Shown here in pieces: positions 27,277 through 36,031 of a DNA stretch of 64,000 nt (positions are counted from its first letter, which is position 1; each line of letters begins with the position of its first letter). The stretch covers positions 1,982,001 to 2,046,000 of the forward strand of contig NZ_CP058349.1 of assembly GCF_013395055.1 (NCBI RefSeq). Reading direction: 5' to 3'. Source of the stretch: Pseudomonas sp. ABC1. GTDB lineage: Bacteria > Pseudomonadota > Gammaproteobacteria > Pseudomonadales > Pseudomonadaceae. The translations under genes and the position numbers were made by a program. The notes beneath the pieces are model-generated. The model worked only from the letters and a program-made list of their open reading frames with translations. It was not told the DNA's origin and made no database searches.

Positions 27277-28224
27277 ATGCCAGACGATACGGACATATCC
27301 GGCCCGGTCAGCCATGACCAGAACTTCAAGAATCTGATCCTCGACTACCCATTGCAGGCCTTGCAGCTGTTCGCACCGCAAGAAGCCGTGCACCTGGATA
27401 CCTCGACGCGCTTCACACCCATCCGCGAAGAGCAACTGAAGGATCGCCTCAGTGACCGCTTTCTGGAGCTGGACATTCCCCTGCTACTGGAGTGGCCGGA
27501 CGGTCGGCGCGAAGCCCTGCTGTTCGTTATCGAGCAACAGACCGAGCCACGGCAGTTCTCCATCCATAAACTGGCTCGCTACTGCCTGGAAATAGCCGAA
27601 CTGATGGACACCCGGCGCGTGGTGCCGGTGGTGATCTTTCTCAAGGCCAATCGCCAGGAGGCCCATCTGGTTTTGGGCAACGAGCTCCATGACTACCTGC
27701 ACTTTCGCTATATCCGCGCCGTGTTGCCGGACATGCAGGGGGCCCGCTATCTGGAAAGCGACAACCTGGTCGCCCGTCTGAACCTGCCCAATATGCACTG
27801 GCCACCCGAACTCAAACTGGCCATCTATGCCAGCGCGGTACGCGGTTTGCTCACCCTGGAGCAGAACCCCGACCGGCAGCTCAAGTACCTGGACTTCATC
27901 GACATCTATGCCAGGCTGACCAATAATGAACGGGCGGATTTCGAACGCCAATACACCACGGAGGAACGTGGCATGAGTGGTTTCATTGAGCGCTACACCG
28001 AGCAAGGCCGCCAGCAGGGGTTGCTGCAAGGCCTGGAGCAAGGTCTAGGCGAAGGTCGCATCAGCACCTTGCGCAAGCAACTGACACTCAAGTTCGGCGC
28101 ATTGTCCGCGACACTGGAGCAGCGCCTGGAACAGGCTGCGGAAGATGAACTGGAGTTGTGGACAGAGCGGATTCTGTTTGCCAACCGGATCGAAGACGTC
28201 TTTTCACCGGGCAAGACGGATTGA
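27277..28224 (+). CDS. Rpn-family recombination-promoting nuclease / PD-(D/E)XK transposase-like protein
   Basis: 315 residues from ATG 27277 (AGGAA upstream). N-terminal PD-(D/E)XK-type core: HDQNFKNLILDYP, then D in LELDIPLLLEWPDG and the E-x-Q version VIEQQTEP of the active site. The C-terminal 90 residues fit DUF4351 (LRKQLTLKFGALSATLEQRL, LELWTERILFA), preceded by a QG-rich hinge (GRQQGLLQGLEQGLGEG). Rpn relatives promote RecA-independent recombination or act in defence; here it is a lone gene, likely horizontally spread. Confidence 0.85.
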   Translation: MPDDTDISGPVSHDQNFKNLILDYPLQALQLFAPQEAVHLDTSTRFTPIREEQLKDRLSDRFLELDIPLLLEWPDGRREALLFVIEQQTEPRQFSIHKLARYCLEIAELMDTRRVVPVVIFLKANRQEAHLVLGNELHDYLHFRYIRAVLPDMQGARYLESDNLVARLNLPNMHWPPELKLAIYASAVRGLLTLEQNPDRQLKYLDFIDIYARLTNNERADFERQYTTEERGMSGFIERYTEQGRQQGLLQGLEQGLGEGRISTLRKQLTLKFGALSATLEQRLEQAAEDELELWTERILFANRIEDVFSPGKTD

Positions 28225-28266
28225 GCGACGCGATTGTCGGACGCCCGAGGGGCATCTGAACAAGCT

Positions 28267-28287
28267 GCACGCCTATTGTTGGCGTGC
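28267..28287. terminator. Hairpin between convergent Rpn and hisF genes
   Basis: GCACGCC and GGCGTGC flank a 7-nt loop. There is no T-tract on either strand, so terminator function is tentative; the rest of the 118-nt gap shows nothing else. Confidence 0.4.
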
Positions 28288-28342
28288 CCTACACCCCACC
28301 AGCATTTGACTCGTACCGCAACACCAGAGCCGATGACCGCAC

Positions 28343-29113
28343 TCAGCGCATGACGATGCCGCGGCTGGCCATGTAAGCCTTGGCCTCGGGCACGGTGTAC
28401 TCGCCGAAGTGGAAGATGCTTGCCGCCAGCACCGCGTCGGCCTTGCCTTCGAGGATGCCGTCGGCCAGGTGCTGCAGGTTGCCGACACCGCCAGAGGCGA
28501 TCACCGGAATGCTCACCGTCTCGCTGATGGCACGGGTCACACCCAGGTCATAACCGCTCTTGACGCCATCCTGGTCCATGCTGGTCAGCAATATTTCGCC
28601 GGCACCCAGCTCCTGCATCTTGCGCGCCCAGGCCACCGCATCCAGACCCGTCGGCTTGCGTCCGCCGTGGGTGAAGATTTCCCAACGCGGCGTCTCGCCA
28701 GGTGCAGAAACCTTCTTGGCGTCGATGGCGACCACAATGCATTGCGAACCGAACCGCTGCGCCGCTTCGCCGACGAACTCGGGATTGAACACCGCCGCCG
28801 TGTTGATCGACACCTTGTCCGCGCCGGCATTCAGCAGGTTGCGGATGTCCTGCACAGTACGCACGCCTCCACCGACAGTCAGCGGAATGAACACCTGGCT
28901 GGCCATGCGCTCGACGGTGTGCAGGGTGGTATCGCGCCCATCGACACTGGCGGTGATGTCGAGGAAGGTGATCTCGTCGGCGCCCTGCTCATCGTAGCGC
29001 CGGGCGACTTCCACCGGGTCGCCGGCGTCGCGGATATTCTCGAACTTGACGCCCTTGACCACACGGCCATTGTCGACGTCGAGGCAGGGGATGATGCGTT
29101 TAGCCAGAGCCAT
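28343..29113 (-). CDS. hisF: Imidazole glycerol phosphate synthase, cyclase subunit HisF
   Basis: 256 residues, TIM barrel. MALAKRIIPCLDVDNGRVVKGV at the N-terminus contains catalytic Asp11; the partner Asp lies in LTSMDQDGVKSGYD. Forms IGP and AICAR from PRFAR using ammonia channelled from HisH. ATG at 29113 is preceded by GGAAG. Last gene of the his unit; a repeat-containing 104-nt spacer separates it from hisA. Confidence 0.97.
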   Translation of the reverse strand: MALAKRIIPCLDVDNGRVVKGVKFENIRDAGDPVEVARRYDEQGADEITFLDITASVDGRDTTLHTVERMASQVFIPLTVGGGVRTVQDIRNLLNAGADKVSINTAAVFNPEFVGEAAQRFGSQCIVVAIDAKKVSAPGETPRWEIFTHGGRKPTGLDAVAWARKMQELGAGEILLTSMDQDGVKSGYDLGVTRAISETVSIPVIASGGVGNLQHLADGILEGKADAVLAASIFHFGEYTVPEAKAYMASRGIVMR

Positions 29114-29129
29114 AGCAGTGCTTCCGTAG

Positions 29130-29156
29130 GATGGGTTGAGCGCAGCGATACCCATC
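29130..29156 (+). repeat. 27-bp palindromic repeat, copy 3
   Basis: GATGGGTTGAGCG followed by CAGCGATACCCATC, preceded by GTAG. Copies at 10576 and 27140. Within the hisA-hisF spacer; a half-copy-like GATGGGTTACGCC follows at about 29180. Confidence 0.85.
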
Positions 29157-29217
29157 GTTGCGCCAACGGATAACGCCATTGATGGGTTACGCCGCCATGC
29201 GGTCGACCCAGCCGGCC

Positions 29218-29955
29218 TCAGCCCTTGAAGTTGTCGCAGAGAACCTGCGCTTGCGCCACATCCAGCGTGCCTTCGTAGATGGCACGGCCAGTGATGGCGC
29301 CGATGATGCCGGGGGCACGGGCATCCAGCAGTGCCTGGATATCGCCCAGGTTGTGGATACCGCCGGAAGCGATCACCGGGATACGCGTGGCGTTGGCCAG
29401 GGCAGCGGTGGCTTCGACGTTGCAGCCCTGCATCATGCCGTCCTTGGCGATATCGGTGTAGACGATGGCGGACACGCCATCGGCCTCGAAACGCTTGGCC
29501 AGGTCGATGACCTGCACGGTACTCACTTGCGCCCAGCCATCGGTGGCGACGAAACCGTCCTTGGCATCCAGGCCAACGATCACCTTGCCGGGGAAGGCAC
29601 GGCAGGCCTCACCGACGAACTCAGGCTGCTTGACCGCCTTGGTGCCGATGATCACGTAGCTGACGCCAGCCTTCACATAGTGCTCGATGGTTTCCAGCGA
29701 GCGGATACCGCCACCGATCTGGATCGGCAGGTTCGGATAACGCCGGGCGATGGCGGTCACGACCTCACCGTTGACCGGCTGGCCTTCGAAGGCACCGTTG
29801 AGGTCGACCAGATGCAGACGGCGGCAGCCGCCCTCGACCCACTTGGCGGCCATCGCCACCGGGTCATCGGAAAAGACCGTGGCATCGTCCATCAGGCCTT
29901 GGCGCAAACGCACGCAGGCGCCGTCTTTGAGGTCGATCGCAGGGATGATCAGCAT
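29218..29955 (-). CDS. hisA: ProFAR isomerase HisA
   Basis: 245-residue TIM barrel catalysing the Amadori rearrangement of ProFAR to PRFAR. MLIIPAIDLKDGACVRLRQG includes catalytic Asp8; second Asp in VYTDIAKDGMMQG; phosphate loops IGGGIRS and ASGGI. Located between the DUF2164 gene (77 nt away) and hisF. Confidence 0.97.
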   Translation of the reverse strand: MLIIPAIDLKDGACVRLRQGLMDDATVFSDDPVAMAAKWVEGGCRRLHLVDLNGAFEGQPVNGEVVTAIARRYPNLPIQIGGGIRSLETIEHYVKAGVSYVIIGTKAVKQPEFVGEACRAFPGKVIVGLDAKDGFVATDGWAQVSTVQVIDLAKRFEADGVSAIVYTDIAKDGMMQGCNVEATAALANATRIPVIASGGIHNLGDIQALLDARAPGIIGAITGRAIYEGTLDVAQAQVLCDNFKG

Positions 29956-30032
29956 AGGGTTTCCTTCGTCAAAAACGCGGCAAGCGTCGAGCTACCAGCG
30001 TGCGTATTCGTTTGTCTTGCGGCCCGGGGCCG

Positions 30033-30296
30033 TCAGTTGCTTTTTTCCATCGCCCAGAGGTCGCTCTCGATGCTCTCGAAGCGGTCTTTAAGGTGCACCT
30101 GCACATCGGAGATCGCCCGGTTGTAGTAATGCGGAGCGATCTCGCACGCGAACAGCTCAAGCACCTCGGCGGCTTCGAAGCTGCCGATATCCAGCTCGAA
30201 ACGCTCGGCCATGAAGCGCTTGATCCTGTCGGTCGCCTCGCTTTCCTGGGCGGGCGTCAGCGTCAGGACCGGCGCCTTGTTCCTGGCCCTCGCCAT
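30033..30296 (-). CDS. DUF2164 family protein inside the his operon
   Basis: 87 residues, helical, matching DUF2164: LTPAQESEATDRIKRFMAERFELDIGSFEAAEVLELFACEI with YYNRAI after it (each part recognised separately). No signal peptide. Its ATG overlaps the hisH stop by one base, so it is translated with hisH. Unknown function; the placement suggests only co-expression with histidine biosynthesis. Confidence 0.85.
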   Translation of the reverse strand: MARARNKAPVLTLTPAQESEATDRIKRFMAERFELDIGSFEAAEVLELFACEIAPHYYNRAISDVQVHLKDRFESIESDLWAMEKSN

Positions 30297-30934
30297 TACC
30301 AGCGACCATCCCAGGCGGCGAAGTTCTGCAGCAGTTGCAGGCCATGGGAATGGCTTTTCTCCGGGTGGAACTGCACGGCGAAACGCGGCCCTTCGGCCAG
30401 CGCCGCGGCGAACTCCTTGCCGTAATGGCCACGACCGACTACCTGGCGCGGATTACCCGCCTCGATGTAGTAGCTGTGCACGAAATAGAAACGCGCCAGG
30501 TCGGGAATGCTGTGCCACAGCGGGTGGTCGATGCTCTGGCGCACCTCGTTCCAACCCATGTGCGGCACCTTCAGGCGCTCGCCCTCCTCGACAAGGTCCT
30601 GGCCAAAGAAACGCACCCGCCCAGGGAACAGGCCGATGCCATCGACCCCGTCGTTCTCCTCGCTGTGCTCCATCAGCGCTTGCATGCCGACACAGATGCC
30701 GAGGAAGGGACGATCCTGGCTGACCTCGCGCACCAGGTCATCGAAACCGAGTCGACGAATCTCTGCCATGCAATCGCGGATCGCACCGACACCGGGGAAC
30801 ACCACACGGTCGGCCTCGCGGATCACCTGGGTATCGCTGCTGACCAGCACACGACCGGCGCCGACGTGCTCCAGCGCCTTGGCCACCGAATGCAGGTTGC
30901 CCATGCCATAGTCGATAACGGCGACAGTCTGCAT
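30296..30934 (-). CDS. hisH: Imidazole glycerol phosphate synthase, glutamine amidotransferase HisH
   Basis: 212 residues. Class I GATase: nucleophile Cys in FLGICVGMQAL, His-x-Glu in AVQFHPEKSH, N-terminal VAVIDYGMGNLHSV. Supplies ammonia to HisF. Starts on the base after the hisB stop. Confidence 0.97.
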   Translation of the reverse strand: MQTVAVIDYGMGNLHSVAKALEHVGAGRVLVSSDTQVIREADRVVFPGVGAIRDCMAEIRRLGFDDLVREVSQDRPFLGICVGMQALMEHSEENDGVDGIGLFPGRVRFFGQDLVEEGERLKVPHMGWNEVRQSIDHPLWHSIPDLARFYFVHSYYIEAGNPRQVVGRGHYGKEFAAALAEGPRFAVQFHPEKSHSHGLQLLQNFAAWDGRW

Positions 30935-31528
30935 TTACAGGCAACCTTTGGTGGAAGGCATCTGCCCGGCCATGCGCGGGTCCAGCTCCAGCGCCATGCG
31001 CAGGGCACGGCCGAACGCCTTGAATACCGTCTCGATCTGGTGGTGGGTATTGATGCCGCGCAGGTTGTCGATGTGCAGCGTGACCTGGGCATGGTTGACG
31101 AAGCCTTGGAAGAACTCCTGGAACAGGTCCACGTCGAAACCGCCGACGGTGGCGCGAGTGTAAGGCACGTTCATCACCAGGCCGGGACGGCCGGAAAAGT
31201 CGATCACCACCCGCGACAGCGCTTCGTCCAGCGGCACATAGCTGTGACCGTAGCGAGTCATACCCTTCTTGTCGCCGACCGCCTTGGCGAACGCCTGGCC
31301 GAGGGTGATACCGACATCTTCCACGGTGTGGTGGTCGTCGATATGCAGATCGCCCTTGCACTCGACATCCAGGTCGATCAGCCCGTGGCGGGCGATCTGG
31401 TCGAGCATGTGCTCAAGGAAGGGCACGCCGATGGCGAACTGCGCCTTACCGGTGCCATCCAGGTTGATCGACGCCTTGACCTGGGTCTCCAGGGTATTGC
31501 GCTCGACGAATGCCGTACGTTCGGCCAT
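30935..31528 (-). CDS. hisB: Imidazoleglycerol-phosphate dehydratase HisB
   Basis: 197 residues, the standard length of monofunctional IGPD. ATG at 31528 follows GGAG; the in-frame ATG at 31540 is less likely. Mn-binding motifs: FLEHMLDQIARHG, GDLHIDDHHTVEDVG, FFQGFVNHAQ and NTHHQIETVFKAF. First gene of hisB-hisH-DUF2164-hisA-hisF. Upstream on the minus strand a TATAAT (31565-31570) within a GGCCGG palindrome is a candidate -10. Confidence 0.97.
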   Translation of the reverse strand: MAERTAFVERNTLETQVKASINLDGTGKAQFAIGVPFLEHMLDQIARHGLIDLDVECKGDLHIDDHHTVEDVGITLGQAFAKAVGDKKGMTRYGHSYVPLDEALSRVVIDFSGRPGLVMNVPYTRATVGGFDVDLFQEFFQGFVNHAQVTLHIDNLRGINTHHQIETVFKAFGRALRMALELDPRMAGQMPSTKGCL

Positions 31529-31648
31529 CACCAGCTCCACACAATCGAACGGGAAAAGGCCGGCATTATAGGCCGGCCCGGCTGCAAGCGGCTACCGGCG
31601 AGCATCCACCGGGTTTACACTGGCCGGCCCGTATCGCGGAGCCAGGCC

Positions 31649-32047
31649 ATGCCCGTCCATGTAGAAACCGTCAGCGCCCCCAGCGAGCAGGATCGCCTCG
31701 ACCTGTCACGCATCTACCAGGACGCTCCCGACTGGCTGCTGCCCCCCTACGCCGATGCCGACAGCCTGATCGAAAGCGCCCTGGCCAGCGGCCATCTGAT
31801 CGCCGGGCGCTTCAATGACCGACTGCTCGGTGCCGCCATGCTGCAAGAGGACGAAAGCGGCTGGCGCTTGTCACACCTGTGCGTGCGCAGCATCACACGC
31901 CAGCGTGGCGTGGGCCGGCGGATCATCGAGGAAGCTCGGCGTCACGCTGCTGAAACCGGTAAACCCCTGCGGCTCTGCGCACCGCTCGACCAGCTGGAAA
32001 CCCAGGCCCTGGCCACGCGCATGCAACTGACACTGGCACCACTCTAG
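31649..32047 (+). CDS. GNAT-family protein resembling PanZ/PanM (acetyl-CoA sensor)
   Basis: 132 residues. Acetyl-PANT pattern like E. coli PanZ: SEQDRLDLSRIYQDAPDWL, LIAGRFNDRLLGAAML, and the coenzyme A loop RSITRQRGVGRRIIEEA (Q/RxxGxG/A). PanZ triggers maturation of aspartate decarboxylase PanD and inhibits it; whether that holds here is inference, as panD is not in the window. Divergent from hisB, 9 nt before the AsmA gene. Confidence 0.8.
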   Translation: MPVHVETVSAPSEQDRLDLSRIYQDAPDWLLPPYADADSLIESALASGHLIAGRFNDRLLGAAMLQEDESGWRLSHLCVRSITRQRGVGRRIIEEARRHAAETGKPLRLCAPLDQLETQALATRMQLTLAPL

Positions 32048-32056
32048 GAAGCACCC

Positions 32057-34291
32057 ATGAAAGCATTCGGCAAAATACTGGGGCTGTTCGTATTCGGTCT
32101 GCTGCTGGTCCTCGTGGCTCTAGGCTTCGCCCTGACCCACCTGTTCGACCCCAACGACTACAAGGAACAGATCCGTCAGCTCGCCCGCGACAAGGCCGGG
32201 CTGGAACTGGCCATCAATGGCGATATCGGCTGGAGCCTGTTCCCCTGGCTGGGCCTGGAATTGCACGACACCACCCTCGCCAGCAGCCGCACGCCCGAGC
32301 AGACCCTCGCCGAACTGCGCATGCTGGGCCTCTCGGTGCGCGTACTGCCGTTGCTGCGGCGCGAAGTGGAAATGAGCGACATCACCATCAACGGCCTGAA
32401 CCTGACGCTGAACATCAACGAGAAAGGCCAGGGCAACTGGCAAGGCATCGGCCAGCCCGTACAGCGCGATGAGACTGTCGCCACCGCCACTGCAGAAGAA
32501 GCACCAGCCTCCTCGGACACGCCCACCGCGAATACCCCCAGTACGCCAGCCAAGGCACTCAAGCTGGATATCGACAGCCTCAACGTGAGCGATGCCCGCA
32601 TCAGCTATCACGATGCCCGCAGCGGCCAGCAGCTCAGCGCCGAAGGCATCGAACTGAAGACCGGCGCCATCCGCGAAGGCAGCGCCATCCCGGTCAACCT
32701 CAGCGCCTTCTTCGGCAGCAATAAGCCGGTGATGCGCGCCCGCACCGAACTGCAAGGCAAGCTGTCGTTCGACACCCGCCAACAGCGCTACCAACTCGAA
32801 GACCTGCGCCTCTCCGGGGAAACCTCCGGCGAGCCATTGCAGGGCAAGACCCTCGCCTTCAGTACCCAGGGCCAGTTGTTGGCAGACCTGCAGGCACAGA
32901 CCGCCGAATGGAAGGGACTCAAGTTCACCGCCAACCAGTTGCGCGGCCTGGGTGAACTGCAAATCACCGACCTGCAAGGCAAACCACGCCTGGATGGCGC
33001 CGTCTCCATCGCCGAATTCAGCCTGCGCGAATTCCTCGAAGGCATCGGCCAGACGCTGCCCGCCATGGCTGATAGCAAGGCGCTGGGCAAGGCCGAACTG
33101 GTCACCCGCCTGACCGGAACCGACAACAGCCTGATCCTCGAAGACCTGAAACTGCAGCTCGACGGCAGTACCTTCAATGGCCGCCTCGGCATCCGCGACC
33201 TCAAGCGCCAGGCCCTGCTGGTCGAACTCAAGGGCGACACCCTCGACCTCGACCGCTACCTGCCGCCCACCAGCGAAGCCAGCAAGGCCGGCAGTGCGGC
33301 ACGCCAGCAGCAAGTCAACGACACCGTACGCGCCGCCGGTAGCGCCGGCACCACGCCGCTGCCGGACAAGCCCACGCAACATGCCTGGAGCGAAGAACGC
33401 GTGCTGCCCATCGATGCCCTGCGCAACCTCGATGCCCGCCTCGCACTGACACTGGACAGCCTCACCCTGCGCCAACTGCCCTTCGCCAAGGTACAGATCA
33501 AGGCCACCAGCCAGGGCGGCCTGACCCGCCTCGATGAACTGCGCAGCGAACTCTACAACGGCCGTATCGACGCCAAGGCCAGCCTCGACCTGCGCCCGGC
33601 ACTGCCACAACTGAGCCTGAGCCCGGCCATCAGCCGCATTCCCCTCGAGCGCCTGTTGCAAAGCCAGGGCCAGCAGTTGCCGATGCGCGGCCTGCTCAAC
33701 CTGCAGGGCGACCTGACCACCCAGGGCAACAGCCAACGTGCCTGGATCGACAACCTCAACGGCAAGCTGGCCATGGCGGTCGACAACGGCGTGCTGGTCG
33801 AGGCCAACCTGGAGCAGCAACTGTGCCGCGCCATCGCCAGCCTCAACCGCAAATCGTTGAGCAGCGATCCGCGCAGCCAGGACACGCCATTCCGCGCCCT
33901 CAAAGGCAACCTGGACATCCGCAATGGCGTCGCCAGCAATCCCGACCTGAACGTCAACATCCCCGGCCTCGACGTGCGCGGCAAGGGCGACCTGGACCTG
34001 CGCGTGCTCGCCCTCGACTACCGCATCGGCCTGGTCATCGAAGGCGACAAGAGCGCCATGCCCGACCCCGCCTGCCAGGTCAACCAGCGCTACGTCGGAC
34101 TCGAATGGCCGCTGCAATGCCGTGGGCCGCTGGAACTGGGCGCCAAGGCCTGCCGCTTTGACAAGGACGGCCTGGGCAAGATCGCCGCCAAACTGGCCGG
34201 CGACAAACTCAACCAGAAGATCGAGGAAAAACTCGGCGACAAGGTCAGTCCGGAACTCCGCGACGCGCTCAAGGGCCTGTTCAAACGATGA
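32057..34291 (+). CDS. AsmA-family protein
   Basis: 744 residues with an N-terminal membrane anchor (ILGLFVFGLLLVLVALGFAL) and the AsmA signature after it (FDPNDYKEQIRQLARDKAG, LAINGDIGWSLFPWLGLEL). The long periplasmic part is beta-rich; its C-terminal third has VDNGVLVEANLEQQLCRAIA and LNVNIPGLDVRGKGDLDL, typical of AsmA bridge-like proteins thought to move phospholipids to the outer membrane. Overlaps the mutY start by 4 nt. Confidence 0.93.
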   Translation: MKAFGKILGLFVFGLLLVLVALGFALTHLFDPNDYKEQIRQLARDKAGLELAINGDIGWSLFPWLGLELHDTTLASSRTPEQTLAELRMLGLSVRVLPLLRREVEMSDITINGLNLTLNINEKGQGNWQGIGQPVQRDETVATATAEEAPASSDTPTANTPSTPAKALKLDIDSLNVSDARISYHDARSGQQLSAEGIELKTGAIREGSAIPVNLSAFFGSNKPVMRARTELQGKLSFDTRQQRYQLEDLRLSGETSGEPLQGKTLAFSTQGQLLADLQAQTAEWKGLKFTANQLRGLGELQITDLQGKPRLDGAVSIAEFSLREFLEGIGQTLPAMADSKALGKAELVTRLTGTDNSLILEDLKLQLDGSTFNGRLGIRDLKRQALLVELKGDTLDLDRYLPPTSEASKAGSAARQQQVNDTVRAAGSAGTTPLPDKPTQHAWSEERVLPIDALRNLDARLALTLDSLTLRQLPFAKVQIKATSQGGLTRLDELRSELYNGRIDAKASLDLRPALPQLSLSPAISRIPLERLLQSQGQQLPMRGLLNLQGDLTTQGNSQRAWIDNLNGKLAMAVDNGVLVEANLEQQLCRAIASLNRKSLSSDPRSQDTPFRALKGNLDIRNGVASNPDLNVNIPGLDVRGKGDLDLRVLALDYRIGLVIEGDKSAMPDPACQVNQRYVGLEWPLQCRGPLELGAKACRFDKDGLGKIAAKLAGDKLNQKIEEKLGDKVSPELRDALKGLFKR

Positions 34292-35355
34292 GCCCCGAGC
34301 AATTCTCCAGCGCCGTGCTGGACTGGTACGACCAGCACGGCCGCAAGGACCTGCCCTGGCAACAAGGCATCACGCCCTACCGCGTCTGGGTCTCGGAAAT
34401 CATGCTGCAACAGACCCAGGTCAACACCGTGCTCGGCTACTTCGACCGCTTCATGGCGGCACTGCCGAACGTGCGCGCCCTGGCCGAGGCGGATGAAGAC
34501 GAAGTGCTGCACCTGTGGACCGGCCTCGGCTACTACACCCGTGCACGCAACCTGCAGAAGACCGCACGCATCGTCATGGCCGAACACGGTGGCGAATTCC
34601 CCCGCGACGTCGAGGCGCTGACCGCGCTGCCCGGCATCGGTCGCTCCACCGCTGGCGCCATCGCCAGCCTGAGCATGGGCCTGCGTGCACCGATCCTCGA
34701 TGGCAACGTAAAGCGCGTACTGGCGCGCTACGTCGCCCAGGAGGGCTATCCTGGCGAACCGGCAGTGGCACGCCAGTTGTGGCAAGTCGCAGAGCGACTG
34801 ACGCCCCAGGCGCGCGTCAACCACTACACCCAGGCCATGATGGACCTGGGCGCCACCCTCTGTACCCGCAGCAAGCCCAGTTGCCTGATCTGCCCACTGG
34901 AGCCCGGCTGCCAGGCGCACCTGCTCGGCCTGGAAAGCCGCTACCCGATTCCCAAGCCGCGCAAAACCCTGCCGCGCAAGCGCACCCTGATGCCGCTGCT
35001 GGCCAATGCCGAAGGCGCCATCCTGCTCTATCGCCGGCCCTCCAGTGGCCTCTGGGGCGGCCTCTGGAGCCTGCCGGAACTCGACGACCTGCAAGGCGTC
35101 AGCGAGCTCGCCAAACGTCACGCCCTGACACTCGGCGAACGCCGCGCACTGCCTGGGCTCGTCCACACCTTCAGCCACTTCCAGCTGGATATCGAACCCT
35201 GGCTGGTCGAGGTCGAACAGGACGGCACGAACATGGCCGAGGCCGACTGGCTCTGGTATAACCTCGCCACTCCGCCGCGCCTGGGCCTGGCCGCGCCGGT
35301 GAAAAAACTGCTCAAGCGCGCCGCCGCAGAACTGAACGCAGGAGAATTCGCGTGA
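34288..35355 (+). CDS. mutY: A/G-specific adenine DNA glycosylase MutY
   Basis: 355 residues. Removes adenine opposite 8-oxoguanine. Catalytic Glu37 in SEIMLQQTQV, helix-hairpin-helix LTALPGIGRSTAGAIA, catalytic Asp in LDGNVKRVLARY, 4Fe-4S ligands C-x6-C-x2-C-x5-C in CTRSKPSCLICPLEPGC, and a Nudix-like C-terminal domain (LWGGLWSLPE, LVHTFSHF). Coupled upstream to the AsmA gene and downstream to yggX by 4-nt overlaps. Confidence 0.97.
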   Translation: MSPEQFSSAVLDWYDQHGRKDLPWQQGITPYRVWVSEIMLQQTQVNTVLGYFDRFMAALPNVRALAEADEDEVLHLWTGLGYYTRARNLQKTARIVMAEHGGEFPRDVEALTALPGIGRSTAGAIASLSMGLRAPILDGNVKRVLARYVAQEGYPGEPAVARQLWQVAERLTPQARVNHYTQAMMDLGATLCTRSKPSCLICPLEPGCQAHLLGLESRYPIPKPRKTLPRKRTLMPLLANAEGAILLYRRPSSGLWGGLWSLPELDDLQGVSELAKRHALTLGERRALPGLVHTFSHFQLDIEPWLVEVEQDGTNMAEADWLWYNLATPPRLGLAAPVKKLLKRAAAELNAGEFA

Positions 35356-35624
35356 CCCGTACCGTCCACTGCCGCAAATACAAAGAAGAACTGCCCGCCC
35401 TGGAGCGTCCGCCCTACCCGGGCGCGAAAGGCGAGGACATCTACAACAACGTCTCGAAGAAAGCCTGGGAAGACTGGCAGAAGCACCAGACCATGCTGAT
35501 CAACGAACGCCGCCTGAACATGATGAACGCCGACGACCGCAAATTCCTCCAGGAAGAAATGGACAAATTCCTCTCCGGCGAAGAATACGCCCAGGCCGAA
35601 GGCTACGTTCCGCCCAGCGAATGA
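35352..35624 (+). CDS. yggX: Fe(2+)-trafficking protein YggX
   Basis: 90 residues; begins at GTG 35352 (GGAG 7 nt upstream) inside the mutY stop (GTGA). Family blocks: VHCRKYKEELPALERPPYPG, KKAWEDWQKHQTMLINE and the end region DKFLSGEE. Protects and trafficks iron for Fe-S cluster proteins such as MutY; conserved mutY-yggX pair. Confidence 0.97.
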   Translation: MTRTVHCRKYKEELPALERPPYPGAKGEDIYNNVSKKAWEDWQKHQTMLINERRLNMMNADDRKFLQEEMDKFLSGEEYAQAEGYVPPSE

Positions 35625-35675
35625 GCGGAACGCACCCTAAATACCCGTTCTGACTAAATTTTTTCCGAATCACGC

Positions 35676-35704
35676 TTGACAGCCGAAAGCCAAATCCGTC
35701 TAAT
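35676..35704 (+). promoter_or_regulatory. Sigma-70 promoter of tRNA-Phe
   Basis: -35 TTGACA (35676-35681) and -10 TCTAAT (35699-35704) with 17-nt spacing; transcription should start near 35711, just before the mature tRNA. Confidence 0.85.
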
Positions 35705-35715
35705 AGCGCCCCGTT

Positions 35716-35791
35716 GCCCAGGTAGCTCAGTCGGTAGAGCAGGGGATTGAAAATCCCCGTGTCGGCGGTTCGATTCCGTCCCTGGGCACCA
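35716..35791 (+). tRNA. tRNA-Phe (GAA)
   Basis: 76 nt including an encoded ACCA end. Acceptor arms GCCCAGG / CCTGGGC pair perfectly; D-loop AGTCGGTAGAGC; anticodon stem GGGGA/TCCCC around TTGAAAA with anticodon GAA (35749-35751); T-loop GGTTCGATTCC. Single tRNA, followed by a terminator. Confidence 0.98.
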
Positions 35792-35832
35792 CTGATTCTT
35801 TTCAGGTGGTGCCAAAACTTCCTGAAAGCCCC

Positions 35833-35860
35833 AAAAAACCGGCCTCTGAGCCGGTTTTTT
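35833..35860 (+). terminator. Terminator of tRNA-Phe
   Basis: AAAAAACCGGC and GCCGGTTTTTT around loop CTCTGA: perfect 11-bp stem ending in a T6 run. The ~170 nt from here to the permease gene hold only its leader, with TAGAAT at 36001 as a possible -10. Confidence 0.93.
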
Positions 35861-36031
35861 GTTGCCTGTGATTTGCCCTTTCCGCCAGTCCTGATTCGAT
35901 TACCTACCAGAGGCCTCTACGCCACAGGTATTGCTCGACTCCCACGGCCTCTCTGTGAGTTTCCAGCAGCCTGGCACTCGCGGTAGACGCCAAGCCTCCG
36001 TAGAATTGCGCTCTTTTTCCGGAGCCTGCCG

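Noticed and set aside
32120..34117. 665-codon open frame antisense to the AsmA gene
   Set aside because: Shadow of the AsmA codon pattern; it spans no independent start or motif.
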